Shown here in pieces: positions 8,023 through 16,152 of a stretch of 64,000 bases of DNA. A program made the position numbers and the translations under genes. The DNA comes from Microbacterium sp. LWO14-1.2 (GTDB taxonomy: Bacteria; Actinomycetota; Actinomycetes; Actinomycetales; Microbacteriaceae), in NCBI RefSeq assembly GCF_038397715.1, contig NZ_CP151633.1:1178001-1242000 (forward strand), written 5' to 3'. The notes under the pieces are model-generated. The model had not been told where the DNA came from. It ran no database searches and saw only the letters and a program-made list of their open reading frames with translations. Each line of letters starts with the position of its first letter. Position 1 is the first letter of the stretch.

Positions 8023-8856
8023 ATGCTGAATGAGGCATGGGTCGCGGAGGTCACGGACTTCCTGGCGCACCAGAAAGCGGGCGGCAAGCCCGAGACGACA
8101 CGGCGAGCGAGACGGGATCACCTGTATCACCTCGCTCGCCGAGTCGACATCGCGTCACCGTGGGAGGTCACCGGGGATGACCTCATCACCTACACAGGGA
8201 TGCAGGAATGGGCGCGAGAGACGCGCCGGTCGCGCCGTGCGACGTTCCTGGCGTTCTGGCGCTGGGGAGTCGCCACGGGACGCGTTGACAAGGTGGTGGC
8301 CGAAGCGCTGCCCCCGGTGAAGGCGTCGGCGGCGCGACCGCGTCCCGCGCCGGATGCCGTCTACCGGGAAGCACTCTTGCGTGCACCGGCTCGCGAAACG
8401 CTCATGCTCCGGCTCGCCGCCGAAACGGGCATGCGCCGGTCTGAGGTCGCCCAAGTGCACACGCGCGATCTGCTGGACGACTTGGTCGGCTGGTCGCTGG
8501 TGGTGCACGGGAAGGGCGACAAGGAGCGCGTGGTGCCCCTGCCCGGCTCGCTCGCCCGGATGATTCAGGACGCGCCGGACGGCTACCTCTTCCCCGGCGA
8601 CTGGGGACCCGGTCACCTGTCCCCCGCCTACGTCGGCAAGCGCATCCGCAACCTGATGCCGGACGGCTGGACGATGCACACGCTCCGCCATCGGTTCGGG
8701 ACGCGGGCCTACGCGCTGCGGAGTGATCTGCTGCTCGTGCAGGAGCTACTTGGCCACGCGTCCCCGAGCACGACTAGGCGATATGTTGAGCTTGACCGCA
8801 AGCGCATGCGGTCACTCGTGGATGAACTGGAGGCCGCTGATGTCCGCTACGCCTGA
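8023..8856 (+). CDS. int: Tyrosine-family integrase
   Basis: A 277-aa tyrosine recombinase. An N-terminal SAM-like core-binding domain (about 1-100) precedes the catalytic domain with all expected residues: Arg138 (GMRRSE), Lys164 (GKGDKER), His219-x-x-Arg222 (MHTLRH), His245 (LLGHAS) and Tyr254 (TRRYVEL). ATG 8023 lies 5 bases after GAGGAG, better than the in-frame GTG at 8017. It would recombine the tRNA-Arg core. No excisionase gene is obvious. The C-terminus ends ADVRYA; I see no clear ssrA-like tag. Confidence 0.95.
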   Translation: MLNEAWVAEVTDFLAHQKAGGKPETTRRARRDHLYHLARRVDIASPWEVTGDDLITYTGMQEWARETRRSRRATFLAFWRWGVATGRVDKVVAEALPPVKASAARPRPAPDAVYREALLRAPARETLMLRLAAETGMRRSEVAQVHTRDLLDDLVGWSLVVHGKGDKERVVPLPGSLARMIQDAPDGYLFPGDWGPGHLSPAYVGKRIRNLMPDGWTMHTLRHRFGTRAYALRSDLLLVQELLGHASPSTTRRYVELDRKRMRSLVDELEAADVRYA

Positions 8857-9028
8857 TCTTGTGATGATCCTCATGACGTGGCTCGCCGCGTTCGTCATCG
8901 GCGGGGCGGTGCTGTACTTCGTGGTTCGCGCCGCCGTGGTGAGCGGTCTGCGTCATCACGCACTCTGGCGCGCCGACGGCAGCTACGAGATTGAACTCGA
9001 GCGCCATCGACGCGCCAACGCGGAGTAG
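8840..9028 (+). CDS. Small single-pass membrane protein
   Basis: A 62-aa protein overlapping the integrase 3' end, with GGAGG 6 bases before its ATG. One strong transmembrane helix (LVMILMTWLAAFVIGGAVLY) and a charged C-terminus (ELERHRRANAE). Function unknown. It is the last plus-strand gene and converges on the lysis genes with no visible terminator in the 3-base gap. Confidence 0.65.
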   Translation: MSATPDLVMILMTWLAAFVIGGAVLYFVVRAAVVSGLRHHALWRADGSYEIELERHRRANAE

Positions 9029-9031
9029 CGG

Positions 9032-9250
9032 TTAGCGCGGCTCGCCGGAGTCGTCCACGTAGAGCAACGCCATGATGAGCGGGAGCGCCACGGGGGACGC
9101 CGTGGCCGGAATCCATCCGGCGAACACGGCGACCCCGATGGCCGCGACGGCCACTCCGTAGGCCCATCGGCGGACGGCGGGGGTGAGTACGCGGGATGCG
9201 GTCGCGCGTGCGGCGGCGCGGCGCTCGCGTCGGGTGAGCGGTTCGGTCAT
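9032..9250 (-). CDS. Holin-like membrane protein
   Basis: A 72-aa protein with a very basic N-terminus (RRERRAAARA) and two hydrophobic segments. It is the last gene of the late operon, just after the endolysin and another membrane protein (ATGA overlap), the usual place for holins. The order holin-like gene after endolysin is typical of actinophages. Function inferred from position and topology. Confidence 0.65.
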   Translation of the reverse strand: MTEPLTRRERRAAARATASRVLTPAVRRWAYGVAVAAIGVAVFAGWIPATASPVALPLIMALLYVDDSGEPR

Positions 9251-9555
9251 GGTGTGCCTTTCTGTTGGATGGTGTCTACCCGCCGCGAGAGCGCGCGGTG
9301 GTCGGCCCGAAGTCCCCGGATGTCCTCACGGATGCCGCCGACGTCGCGGCGAAGGTCGCGGAACCATCCCCGCGTTTCGTCGTGACGGCTGTCGTTCTCT
9401 TCGCGGAAGTTCGTCTCGTGATGGTTGACGACCTGTTCTCGGGTGGCCGTCGTGTCTCGGCGGACCTTCCCGATGCGGACTCCGAGGACGCCGATCACGG
9501 CCACAAGGATCGCCTGTGTTCCGGCGATCAGCGCGAGCGCGATCGACTCGCTCAT
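9247..9555 (-). CDS. Holin-like protein with N-terminal membrane helix and coiled coil
   Basis: A 102-aa protein: one transmembrane helix (ALIAGTQAILVAVIGVLGV) followed by a charged helical region with heptad-like spacing (DLRRDVGGIREDIRGLRAD). This plan matches actinophage membrane proteins found beside endolysins. It overlaps the endolysin stop and the next gene start by ATGA. A lysis role is inferred. Confidence 0.65.
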   Translation of the reverse strand: MSESIALALIAGTQAILVAVIGVLGVRIGKVRRDTTATREQVVNHHETNFREENDSRHDETRGWFRDLRRDVGGIREDIRGLRADHRALSRRVDTIQQKGTP

Positions 9556-10232
9556 ACCGCCACGGCCTTTCGAGCGTTGGGCGGAACCTCAGCGCGGACC
9601 GACGCGGGGACGGTGAGCGCGAGCGCGGTCAGGCACGTCGCCGCCGCGTAGCGGTCCATCGCCCGTTCCGGCCCGTAACCGACCGCCCACGTGCGCCCGA
9701 CGTGCAGCCCGTCGTTCGTGAACAGGAAGCCGCTTGTGGCTTCGTTGACCAGCCACCAGCCGGGGCCTCCCCCGTTGCCGTTGTAGTCGTCCGTGATCTT
9801 CCACAGCTCCATGTGCTTTCTCCTTCTCTGAGGGCTTGCCGAAGGCCGGTTGCGGTGGTTGTCCCGACCTTCGAGGTACTTGAAGTGGTGCCGTTCGGTC
9901 GGGTCGCTGGCGTGCGTCCTGATCCATCCGTGGTCGGCGGCGAGCTCTACGAACTCCGGGTCTGTCCAGTCGTCGGAGTCCAGGCCGACCCCCGCCGTGT
10001 GGTCGGACTCGCGCGGGTGCACGGCACGCGAGTGGTTCGGCTTAGGCCCGCGTCCTGCGACCCACGCCTCCCACGCTTCGTACATGGCCATCTGGGTATC
10101 CCAGTCCGCATAGGTGCGGTTGATGTCCACGGCCCGTCCACGGTCGCTTTCGAGTCTCCGGAAGGATGCGGCGGCGGGTGGGGTGAAGGTCACGCCGGGG
10201 CGGACGGTCTCTAGGGTGGGTGCGCCGCCCAT
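9552..10232 (-). CDS. Endolysin, VanY/M15-type peptidase
   Basis: A 226-aa protein. An SxHxxGxxxD motif (Ser76, His78, Asp85) and a later ERHHFKY element with the third zinc ligand His116 identify a LAS-type metallopeptidase that cuts peptidoglycan stem peptides. The C-terminal part (from about residue 135, MELWKITDDYNG) is likely wall-binding or of unknown role. Start ATG 10232 has GGAGG 4 bases upstream and shares a base with the fibre gene stop. Confidence 0.88.
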   Translation of the reverse strand: MGGAPTLETVRPGVTFTPPAAASFRRLESDRGRAVDINRTYADWDTQMAMYEAWEAWVAGRGPKPNHSRAVHPRESDHTAGVGLDSDDWTDPEFVELAADHGWIRTHASDPTERHHFKYLEGRDNHRNRPSASPQRRRKHMELWKITDDYNGNGGGPGWWLVNEATSGFLFTNDGLHVGRTWAVGYGPERAMDRYAAATCLTALALTVPASVRAEVPPNARKAVAV

Positions 10233-11008
10233 CACGCCTCCAGTGCTTCGACTCGGGCAGTAAGGTCCGCGACGGTGGTGGCGAGTTCCTGCAGCGCTCC
10301 GATAGCGACCAGCGCCAGGCGCTCGTAATGGACGGTCTCCGGTTCCCCGTTCGCGTCGAAGTGGACGAACTCGGAGAGACCCGCGTCGATCAGTTCTTCC
10401 GCGATCACACCCACTTCGACCGGCGCGTCCTCCCAGCCCTCTCCGAAGACAGCGGCCCGGAGTCGGTAGGTCCGGAGCCGGATGCCGAGAAGGTCGCGAA
10501 CGGAGTAGGCGTGGTCGCTGATGTCCTTCTTGAACCGTCGCGCAGAGGGCGACTTACCGACCCGACCGTCGTTGTTGATGTAGGCCGCGACATAGCCGGC
10601 GGTGACCGGCGTTGCAGCGGGCGTGTACAGCTGCCCTTGCACAACGACGTTGTTCAGGTAGAGCGTGGCCGCGTTCCAGAACGCATCTACGTAACCCTTG
10701 GTGGCGACGTCGGCGGGGCCAGAGGGCGAGTTGCTCGGGATGCGGCCCGCCGCGTCATAGGAGACGACTTTGCCGACCTCCACGGACCCGAGGGCCGCGA
10801 GCACCACGCCGAGGTTGGCGCGTGCCGCTGCGGCGGTCGTAGCCCCCGTCCCGCCCTTCGCGACGGACAGCGTCGCCATGGTCCGCCGCGCGACTTCGTC
10901 GGCGAGCCGGTTGATGTATTCGTCCAGGTCGGACGCGAAGCCGGTTCCCGGTACGAGAGCGATGCCCGCCGCGAGTGCGTCGGCTCCAGGGGTCGGGGTG
11001 AGTGGCAT
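10232..11008 (-). CDS. Tail fibre / receptor-binding protein with S74 chaperone domain
   Basis: A 258-aa protein. The stretch LSVAKGGTGATTAAAARANL is a common phage fibre motif. The C-terminal third is an intramolecular chaperone of the Peptidase_S74 type, with SARRFKKDIS giving Ser155 and Lys160 at the 5-residue spacing of the autoproteolytic dyad, then GVIAEEL and a terminal coiled coil (ATTVADLTARVEALEA). Cleavage before Ser155 would release about 104 residues. AAAGGA precedes ATG 11008 by 6 bases; longer upstream frame is rejected. Confidence 0.85.
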   Translation of the reverse strand: MPLTPTPGADALAAGIALVPGTGFASDLDEYINRLADEVARRTMATLSVAKGGTGATTAAAARANLGVVLAALGSVEVGKVVSYDAAGRIPSNSPSGPADVATKGYVDAFWNAATLYLNNVVVQGQLYTPAATPVTAGYVAAYINNDGRVGKSPSARRFKKDISDHAYSVRDLLGIRLRTYRLRAAVFGEGWEDAPVEVGVIAEELIDAGLSEFVHFDANGEPETVHYERLALVAIGALQELATTVADLTARVEALEA

Positions 11009-11019
11009 GACGGTTCCTT

Positions 11020-12678
11020 TCAGAGGGCGTTGATGGTGCCGACCAGGGCGTTGATGGTCCCCGGCAGGAGGTCGATTGCTCCTGCCGGGGTGTCGGTGGT
11101 GCGGCTGGTGACAGTGACGGTGTCGGTATCGAAGTCGAACCGGAGTCGCGCACTGATGCCGGTCTGGATGGGTGTTCCCTCCAGGAGGACGGAGAGCGCC
11201 TGGTCCGTCTGCTCTGTCCAAGAGGGGATGCCGGAAACGGTGATGCTTCGCCCCTTGCCCTGCGCGCGGGTGACGATGTGTTCCGCGCGTCCGGGGCCGG
11301 GATAGGGGGTAGCGAGTTCGCGGCGGAGTACTTTCGTGGGAGTGCTGGTCAAGCTGAATGCGTCCGTGCGGGTCTGCTCGATGCCGTCGCCGTCGGTCCA
11401 GGTGTAGATGTAGACCGCGGCGTCGAACCACGTTTCGTCATCACGGGAGAGGCTTTCGTCAGCGCTCTCGATGTTCACGCCGTAGCGCCACATCTGCGCG
11501 CCCGCCGCCCGGTAGCTCTCTCCGCGCAGTGTCCAGCGACGCGCGCCGTCGCACACCAGCCGGAGACCAGCCGCCATGAGTAGTGGCTGGATGAAGTCCA
11601 TGGCGGACACACCGGCCCGCCATGTCAGCGACTCGGGACGTCGCTCGATAACCGGAACGCGCGTCGAGGTGGAGGCGTGCACAGCGGCTTGAAACTCATA
11701 GCCGTAATGCGCGTCGTCGGCCAGCCCGCCATCGAAGTACGGGATGAGTTCGGCCCCTTCGTAGAACATGGCCATCGTGGCGTAGTGAAGGTTCCCGGCC
11801 GCGTTGCCTACGGTGTTGATGTACGGGACCGCTTCGTCCGCTCCGGGCGGGCACTGCGCGATGACGTGCATGCGTCGAAACGCGGTGACGTCGGACGATA
11901 TGAACGCGCCGTATGCGGTGGCGGATGCGACTGACCCGCCCGCGCTCCACCACTGCACAGCGGCCCGCGCCTGTCGGGCGACCCCCGAGCAGAGGTAGGC
12001 GGTGAACACATACCACTTGCCGGGGGTGACGCGGTATCGCGCGGAGAGCGGGACGACGTTGGACTCTCCGGCTGCTGCGGTCCAGCTGTAGGCGGTATTT
12101 CCCACGGGCGGGAGCGGTGCGGACATCACCACGCGGGCGCCACCGGATGCCCCGGAACCTACTTGCCACGCGGCGCCATTGTTGGCCAGTCGCGCGTTCG
12201 TCACTTGGTTCGTGACTGACCAGTACGCGGTGACGTCGGCGTCCTCGGGGCCGGGGTCCAGGGTTGCGCCGATCTTGGCCAGGACGTACGCCGTCACGGC
12301 GCGGAGTGACGCTTGGTGCGCTCGTGCTCCGGCATCGTCAGTCAGCTGCGCGAAGTCTTTGAGGATCGCCTCATCGGAGGCGAGATCGACGGTGACGGTT
12401 CCGTCCGCCCGGTTCGGCGACACGGAGCGGATCCCGAGGTTGAACGTCCGGGAATTGGTGACGCTGCCGAATGCTCCGGTCGCACCGACGATGATGCGGC
12501 GGGAGTCTCGCGGGTCGAGGTCGTCCAGGAGTGCGGCGTCCTCCACGGCGAGCGTGATCGTTCCCTGGACGTGCGGAACCGCGCCCGCGTCTTGGGTGAG
12601 GTTGCCACCCGTGATCGAAAGGACAGTGCCGAGCCCTGCAAGCTCTGCGGTGTAGGTGTGCTGGCTGACGGTCGTCAT
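11020..12678 (-). CDS. Minor tail protein (hub / tail-tip, with carbohydrate-binding-like middle)
   Basis: A 552-aa protein following the tape measure and a 120-aa tail protein. The N-terminal third looks like a tail-hub domain. The middle (about 150-310, with YWSVTNQVTNARLANNG and a long beta-rich stretch) resembles a carbohydrate-binding-module-like insert. The C-terminal part again looks like hub (TWRAGVSAMDFIQPLLMAAG). It overlaps its upstream gene by ATGA. Exact family not identified. Confidence 0.75.
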   Translation of the reverse strand: MTTVSQHTYTAELAGLGTVLSITGGNLTQDAGAVPHVQGTITLAVEDAALLDDLDPRDSRRIIVGATGAFGSVTNSRTFNLGIRSVSPNRADGTVTVDLASDEAILKDFAQLTDDAGARAHQASLRAVTAYVLAKIGATLDPGPEDADVTAYWSVTNQVTNARLANNGAAWQVGSGASGGARVVMSAPLPPVGNTAYSWTAAAGESNVVPLSARYRVTPGKWYVFTAYLCSGVARQARAAVQWWSAGGSVASATAYGAFISSDVTAFRRMHVIAQCPPGADEAVPYINTVGNAAGNLHYATMAMFYEGAELIPYFDGGLADDAHYGYEFQAAVHASTSTRVPVIERRPESLTWRAGVSAMDFIQPLLMAAGLRLVCDGARRWTLRGESYRAAGAQMWRYGVNIESADESLSRDDETWFDAAVYIYTWTDGDGIEQTRTDAFSLTSTPTKVLRRELATPYPGPGRAEHIVTRAQGKGRSITVSGIPSWTEQTDQALSVLLEGTPIQTGISARLRFDFDTDTVTVTSRTTDTPAGAIDLLPGTINALVGTINAL

Positions 12679-13037
12679 GAACCGACCTCACAGAAGGGGA
12701 CTTCCAGGAGCCACGCAGAACGGCTATCCGGGTCCAGCCGGGTCCGCATGCGTCCTTCCGCCACGACGAATGACATGGCCACCTGCGGGACTTCGGGGTC
12801 GCTGAGAGTGAGCACCTGCGGAACGCGCAGCGCGCTCTCGGCGGATGCCGCTGCGGCCCCGGTCGCAAAGAGAAGGGTCAGGACACCCGAACGGAGGTCG
12901 AGCGGACGGAGAGTGATGTCCGGGTCGGGCCGCCCGATGATGCGGTGCACGCGCGTGCGTGTCTCGCTCTCCGCTTCAAAGCCGTCGACCAGGGCGGGGA
13001 CGATGGCCCCGCCGCCGTGCGTGATGGTGGTGGCCAT
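12675..13037 (-). CDS. Minor tail protein (distal-tail-like)
   Basis: A 120-aa beta-rich protein directly after the tape measure gene (stop and start overlap as TAATG) and coupled to the next minor tail gene by ATGA. Position and size suggest a distal tail or tail-tip adaptor. No diagnostic motif is recognised. Confidence 0.65.
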   Translation of the reverse strand: MATTITHGGGAIVPALVDGFEAESETRTRVHRIIGRPDPDITLRPLDLRSGVLTLLFATGAAAASAESALRVPQVLTLSDPEVPQVAMSFVVAEGRMRTRLDPDSRSAWLLEVPFCEVGS

Positions 13038-14191
13038 TACTGATCCCAGCCGTTCCCTGAGGTAACGATCCGCGCGCCGATCTTGATGGTGGTTCCGGAG
13101 AGGATGCGGAGCTTGCGGTCGACGTCAGACGTGTCCCCGTTGACGTACACGGTGGCGTTGCCGTCCGGGATGCCGTAGATCTTGCTCTCGATCGCGCTGA
13201 CGTTCTCGGTCGCCTGTCCTGTCTCAGCGTCGATGTAGATTTGCTTGCCGTCAGGGAGCGTGTAGATGCTGTCCCCGAACTCATCGACAGTGAGAGTGGC
13301 GTCCTTCGCTGCGGTTGCCTGGTCACGGAGGAAGTAGGACATGGTGTCCACGGCGGTCGCGCCGTCCCGCTGCGCCTGGACGTGCCGGTTGAATGCGTCG
13401 GTGGCCTTGTTGACTTCGACCTCCAGCGGAGTGAGTGAGCCCACCGTTCCGCCGTTCGCCTGAGCGAGTTCCTGCGCCGCCTGAGCATCCTTCGCCGCCG
13501 CATCGCGCTTGCGGTCCAGGGCGGCGGCTACCTCATCGAGAGCGGCGGGCGATCCCGCCATGGCCGCAACTGCGGTCTCTTCGGCGACTCCCCAAAGGCG
13601 TGCGTTCTCCGTGACTTCCGCGTGCTGGTTGCTCAGAATCTCCAGCCCCTTCGCGACGATGGTCGCGGTGGAGAGCACCTTGGAACCCTCTTCGAGGTAG
13701 GTGTTGGCCCATTCGTTGGTGAGCGCCTGAAGCTCTTCCTGCGCCTCTTGGACGTTCTCGAACCCGGCCACTGCCAGTCCGATACCAGCTGCCGCCGCCA
13801 GGCCCGCGACAGCGCCAGCGGGACCGAACCCGGCGAAGGCGTTGGCGGCGATTTCCTGGAGTGCGTCGGCGATGGACTCGGCGGAACCGTCGAAGGATGC
13901 GGCGGCTTCGCGGGCGGTGCTGTTGGCTTCGTCGGCGAACTCTTCTGCGCCGTCTGATGCCTTGTCGAAGGACTGTTTAGCGCCGTCGCCGATCTTGCGG
14001 ACAGCGTCGTCGGCGCGTCCGGCTGAGCGGACCATGTCGCGGAAGGAGGCTTCGAGCTTGTCGCCCGCTTTGTCGCCGTCACGCGTGATGTCCTCCAGCG
14101 CGTCGGCTGTGTCGTCCAGCGCCTTGGAGAGGTCTTTGACATCGCGTTGCGCGGCTCGGGAATTGGCGGCGATGTCGATGGTGAGGGCCAT
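13037..14191 (-). CDS. Tape measure protein (short)
   Basis: A 384-aa protein with a long alpha-helical, Ala-rich charged N-terminal half (RDVKDLSKALDDTADALED), a hydrophobic central segment (AGAVAGLAAAAGIGLAVAG) and a beta-rich C-terminus. ATG 14191 is coupled to the upstream stop (TAATG). At the usual ratio of about 0.15 nm of tail per residue the tail would be under 60 nm, consistent with the tiny genome. Confidence 0.85.
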   Translation of the reverse strand: MALTIDIAANSRAAQRDVKDLSKALDDTADALEDITRDGDKAGDKLEASFRDMVRSAGRADDAVRKIGDGAKQSFDKASDGAEEFADEANSTAREAAASFDGSAESIADALQEIAANAFAGFGPAGAVAGLAAAAGIGLAVAGFENVQEAQEELQALTNEWANTYLEEGSKVLSTATIVAKGLEILSNQHAEVTENARLWGVAEETAVAAMAGSPAALDEVAAALDRKRDAAAKDAQAAQELAQANGGTVGSLTPLEVEVNKATDAFNRHVQAQRDGATAVDTMSYFLRDQATAAKDATLTVDEFGDSIYTLPDGKQIYIDAETGQATENVSAIESKIYGIPDGNATVYVNGDTSDVDRKLRILSGTTIKIGARIVTSGNGWDQ

Positions 14192-14700
14192 TACTCCTGC
14201 TTCCCTTCGAAGGCTGTGGCGATGGTGCGCACGGTGGTCTGTACCCACAGGCGCGCCATTCGCGGGATCATTTCTTTGGCGGCGGGGAAGAACACGTAGC
14301 CGCTGCTGTTGCGCGGTTTCATGGCCGTTGCAGCCCGTCTCGTGACTTCGTGCGTTCCGCCCTTGCGGCTCTTGCGTCGGTAGGTGGTGCGCCGGTCGCG
14401 GTCAGCGCCGAACTCCGTGGCGTGATAGTCCGTCTTGGGGTTGAATCCCCCCGTGAGGGGACGCCCCTTGCCCGCCGACTGGATGCGCACGTTCTGATCG
14501 GAGACCGACACGACGGCGGTGTCCACGATGACGCGGTGCTCCAGTCGGGTATCGGCCCGCTCTGACAGGGCTTTCTTCCACTCGGGACCGGCGACGCGCT
14601 TCGTCTGCTGGCGGTTGAGCTTGGCAATCGTCCGATCCAGTGAACGGATGGCATAGATCGCCGCGAGGAGTTCTCGCGAAGCTCTCACGTCTAAACGCAT
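14191..14700 (-). CDS. Tail protein of unknown role, between major tail protein and tape measure
   Basis: A 169-aa basic protein with an Arg/Lys-rich middle (TTYRRKSRKGGTHEVTRRA). Its place is that of tail assembly chaperones, but no slippery sequence or second overlapping frame was seen. It may instead be an HK97 gp10-like neck protein in an unusual place. Confidence 0.7.
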   Translation of the reverse strand: MRLDVRASRELLAAIYAIRSLDRTIAKLNRQQTKRVAGPEWKKALSERADTRLEHRVIVDTAVVSVSDQNVRIQSAGKGRPLTGGFNPKTDYHATEFGADRDRRTTYRRKSRKGGTHEVTRRAATAMKPRNSSGYVFFPAAKEMIPRMARLWVQTTVRTIATAFEGKQE

Positions 14701-14718
14701 CGCCGGTCCCGTTCGGGC

Positions 14719-15126
14719 CTACGCGCCGATGACGGGCTGGCCCGCAACTTCGAACGTGACCGACGCCTCCGGCACGGTGTCGATGTCGCCGCCGATGCTG
14801 GCGGGTACGAGAAGGATGGTGGCGGTGACCGTCGCCCCTCCGGCGATGGGATCGAACGTCATCACCACGGACTCTCCGGGAGTCGCGCTGTGGAGGCGCT
14901 TGGAGAGACTGGCCGCGGAGGCGATGTCCTGCGCGAACGTGATCGTTGCCGTCCACTCGGGGTCTCCGAAGAACCGGAACCGGGACGTCGGGGTGAGGCC
15001 GCGCCACTTGATGACGGGCGTGGTCGGGTCGAAACGGATCGTGCGAAGCGCTGCTTCGTAGGTGTCCGTTCCGATGCCACACGTGACGTTCTTCAGGACG
15101 AACGGGGCGGCTGCGATGTTGGCCAT
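14719..15126 (-). CDS. Major tail protein
   Basis: A 135-aa beta-rich protein with a strong ribosome binding site (AAAGGAGTAACCACC before ATG 15126), as expected for an abundant structural protein. It sits between the neck genes and the tape measure. Assigned by position, size and expression signal; short for the family, fitting the minimal phage. Confidence 0.75.
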   Translation of the reverse strand: MANIAAAPFVLKNVTCGIGTDTYEAALRTIRFDPTTPVIKWRGLTPTSRFRFFGDPEWTATITFAQDIASAASLSKRLHSATPGESVVMTFDPIAGGATVTATILLVPASIGGDIDTVPEASVTFEVAGQPVIGA

Positions 15127-15131
15127 GGTGG

Positions 15132-15503
15132 TTACTCCTTTGAGGCGATGACGGTGAACGGGATGTCGTAGGCGAGACGCGCGCCGTAGCCGACTGCGGT
15201 GGCGTCGTCGTGGCTGTAGCGGGCGTCGAGGTAGTCGAGGGTGGCGGTGACGATGTCGTCCAGCTGGTCCCCTGCGCGGTCCAGGTCCAGGTGCGGGGAG
15301 ATGAGGGTGACCAGGAGTCCGACGTTGCGGTGAGACAGCGGCGCTTGCGGGGTCAGGGCGAAGCTCTTCCCCCGGATGAGCGCGGTGGGGACGGTGATGT
15401 CGTCCAGCTCGCGTTCGGTCGCGATGACGCGGACCCCGGCGAGTTCGGCGATGTCCGCCCAGTCCGCTTTCAGCTGCGTCTCGATCTCCTTGCGCACGCT
15501 CAT
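15132..15503 (-). CDS. Neck / tail terminator-like protein
   Basis: A 123-aa protein (MSVRKEIETQLKADW) coupled by ATGA to the head-tail connector upstream and followed by the major tail protein. Size, fold impression (helix, then beta strands around TLISPHLDLDRA) and order fit a tail-terminator (gpU-like) protein. Confidence 0.7.
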   Translation of the reverse strand: MSVRKEIETQLKADWADIAELAGVRVIATERELDDITVPTALIRGKSFALTPQAPLSHRNVGLLVTLISPHLDLDRAGDQLDDIVTATLDYLDARYSHDDATAVGYGARLAYDIPFTVIASKE

Positions 15504-16132
15504 GCGATCACTCCCACGGCGCGGCGCGGGCGCAGAAGCTGCTGGACCTGCCAGTCGAGCGGGAAGGCGGTGATGCCGTAGCCGCTGCCATCCATGTCTC
15601 CGCCCGGCGAAGCCTTCGCCGAGTTGTAGAGGTTGCGGGCCTGGAGCGCCTGAGCGAGCACCCACGAATCGGGGATGCCGTCGCCGGGCACGGGGTCGCC
15701 GACCCACTGCGCGGTGATCGTCTCGCCCGCTGCGATCTGCCCCGAGTAGGACGCGCCGATGCCCCCGAGTGCAGGGACGTCGTTGATGGTGAGTACGGCG
15801 GTCGGCGCGTCCGGCGAGTTGTACTCCAGGACGCGCACCGTCCCGGCCGGGAGGAACGTGGCCGGGAGAGGGCGAATCACCGTCGATGCCGCGCCCCCGC
15901 TGCTGGTGAGAACGCCGGTGATGACGTCACCCTCTCGGGTGAGGCGAAGGGTGTAGCCGGTCGGCCAGGTGAGGGTGACCGGCGCGTACCCGGTGGGGAT
16001 GAGTTCGGGGGCGTAGGCGAGACACGCGTCCTTCGCGGCGCTCAGGAACAGGTTCGCGACCGCGTCGTCCATCGGGACATCGGGCCACAGAACCTGGAGT
16101 TCCGTGTCGTCGGCGGTGAGCCACGTTGCCAT
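15500..16132 (-). CDS. Head-tail connector with large internal insertion
   Basis: A 210-aa protein. Residues 1-45 (DDAVANLFLSAAKDACLAYAP) and 152-210 (PDSWVLAQALQARNLYN, AFPLDWQVQQLLRPRR) match the two halves of a gp6-like connector. Between them lies about 105 residues of beta-rich sequence (about 47-151) not found in ordinary connectors, possibly an exposed decoration domain. Follows the capsid gene by 20 bases. Confidence 0.75.
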   Translation of the reverse strand: MATWLTADDTELQVLWPDVPMDDAVANLFLSAAKDACLAYAPELIPTGYAPVTLTWPTGYTLRLTREGDVITGVLTSSGGAASTVIRPLPATFLPAGTVRVLEYNSPDAPTAVLTINDVPALGGIGASYSGQIAAGETITAQWVGDPVPGDGIPDSWVLAQALQARNLYNSAKASPGGDMDGSGYGITAFPLDWQVQQLLRPRRAVGVIA

Positions 16133-16152
16133 GTCGTCTACGCCCCCGAGTC

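Noticed and set aside
8838..8856. ssrA-like degradation tag on the integrase, as known in integration-dependent immunity phages
   Set aside because: The C-terminus ADVRYA does not resemble a typical LAA or VAA tag well enough to claim it.
14191..15126. Programmed frameshift tail assembly chaperone
   Set aside because: No slippery heptamer or overlapping second frame was found between the major tail protein and tape measure genes.
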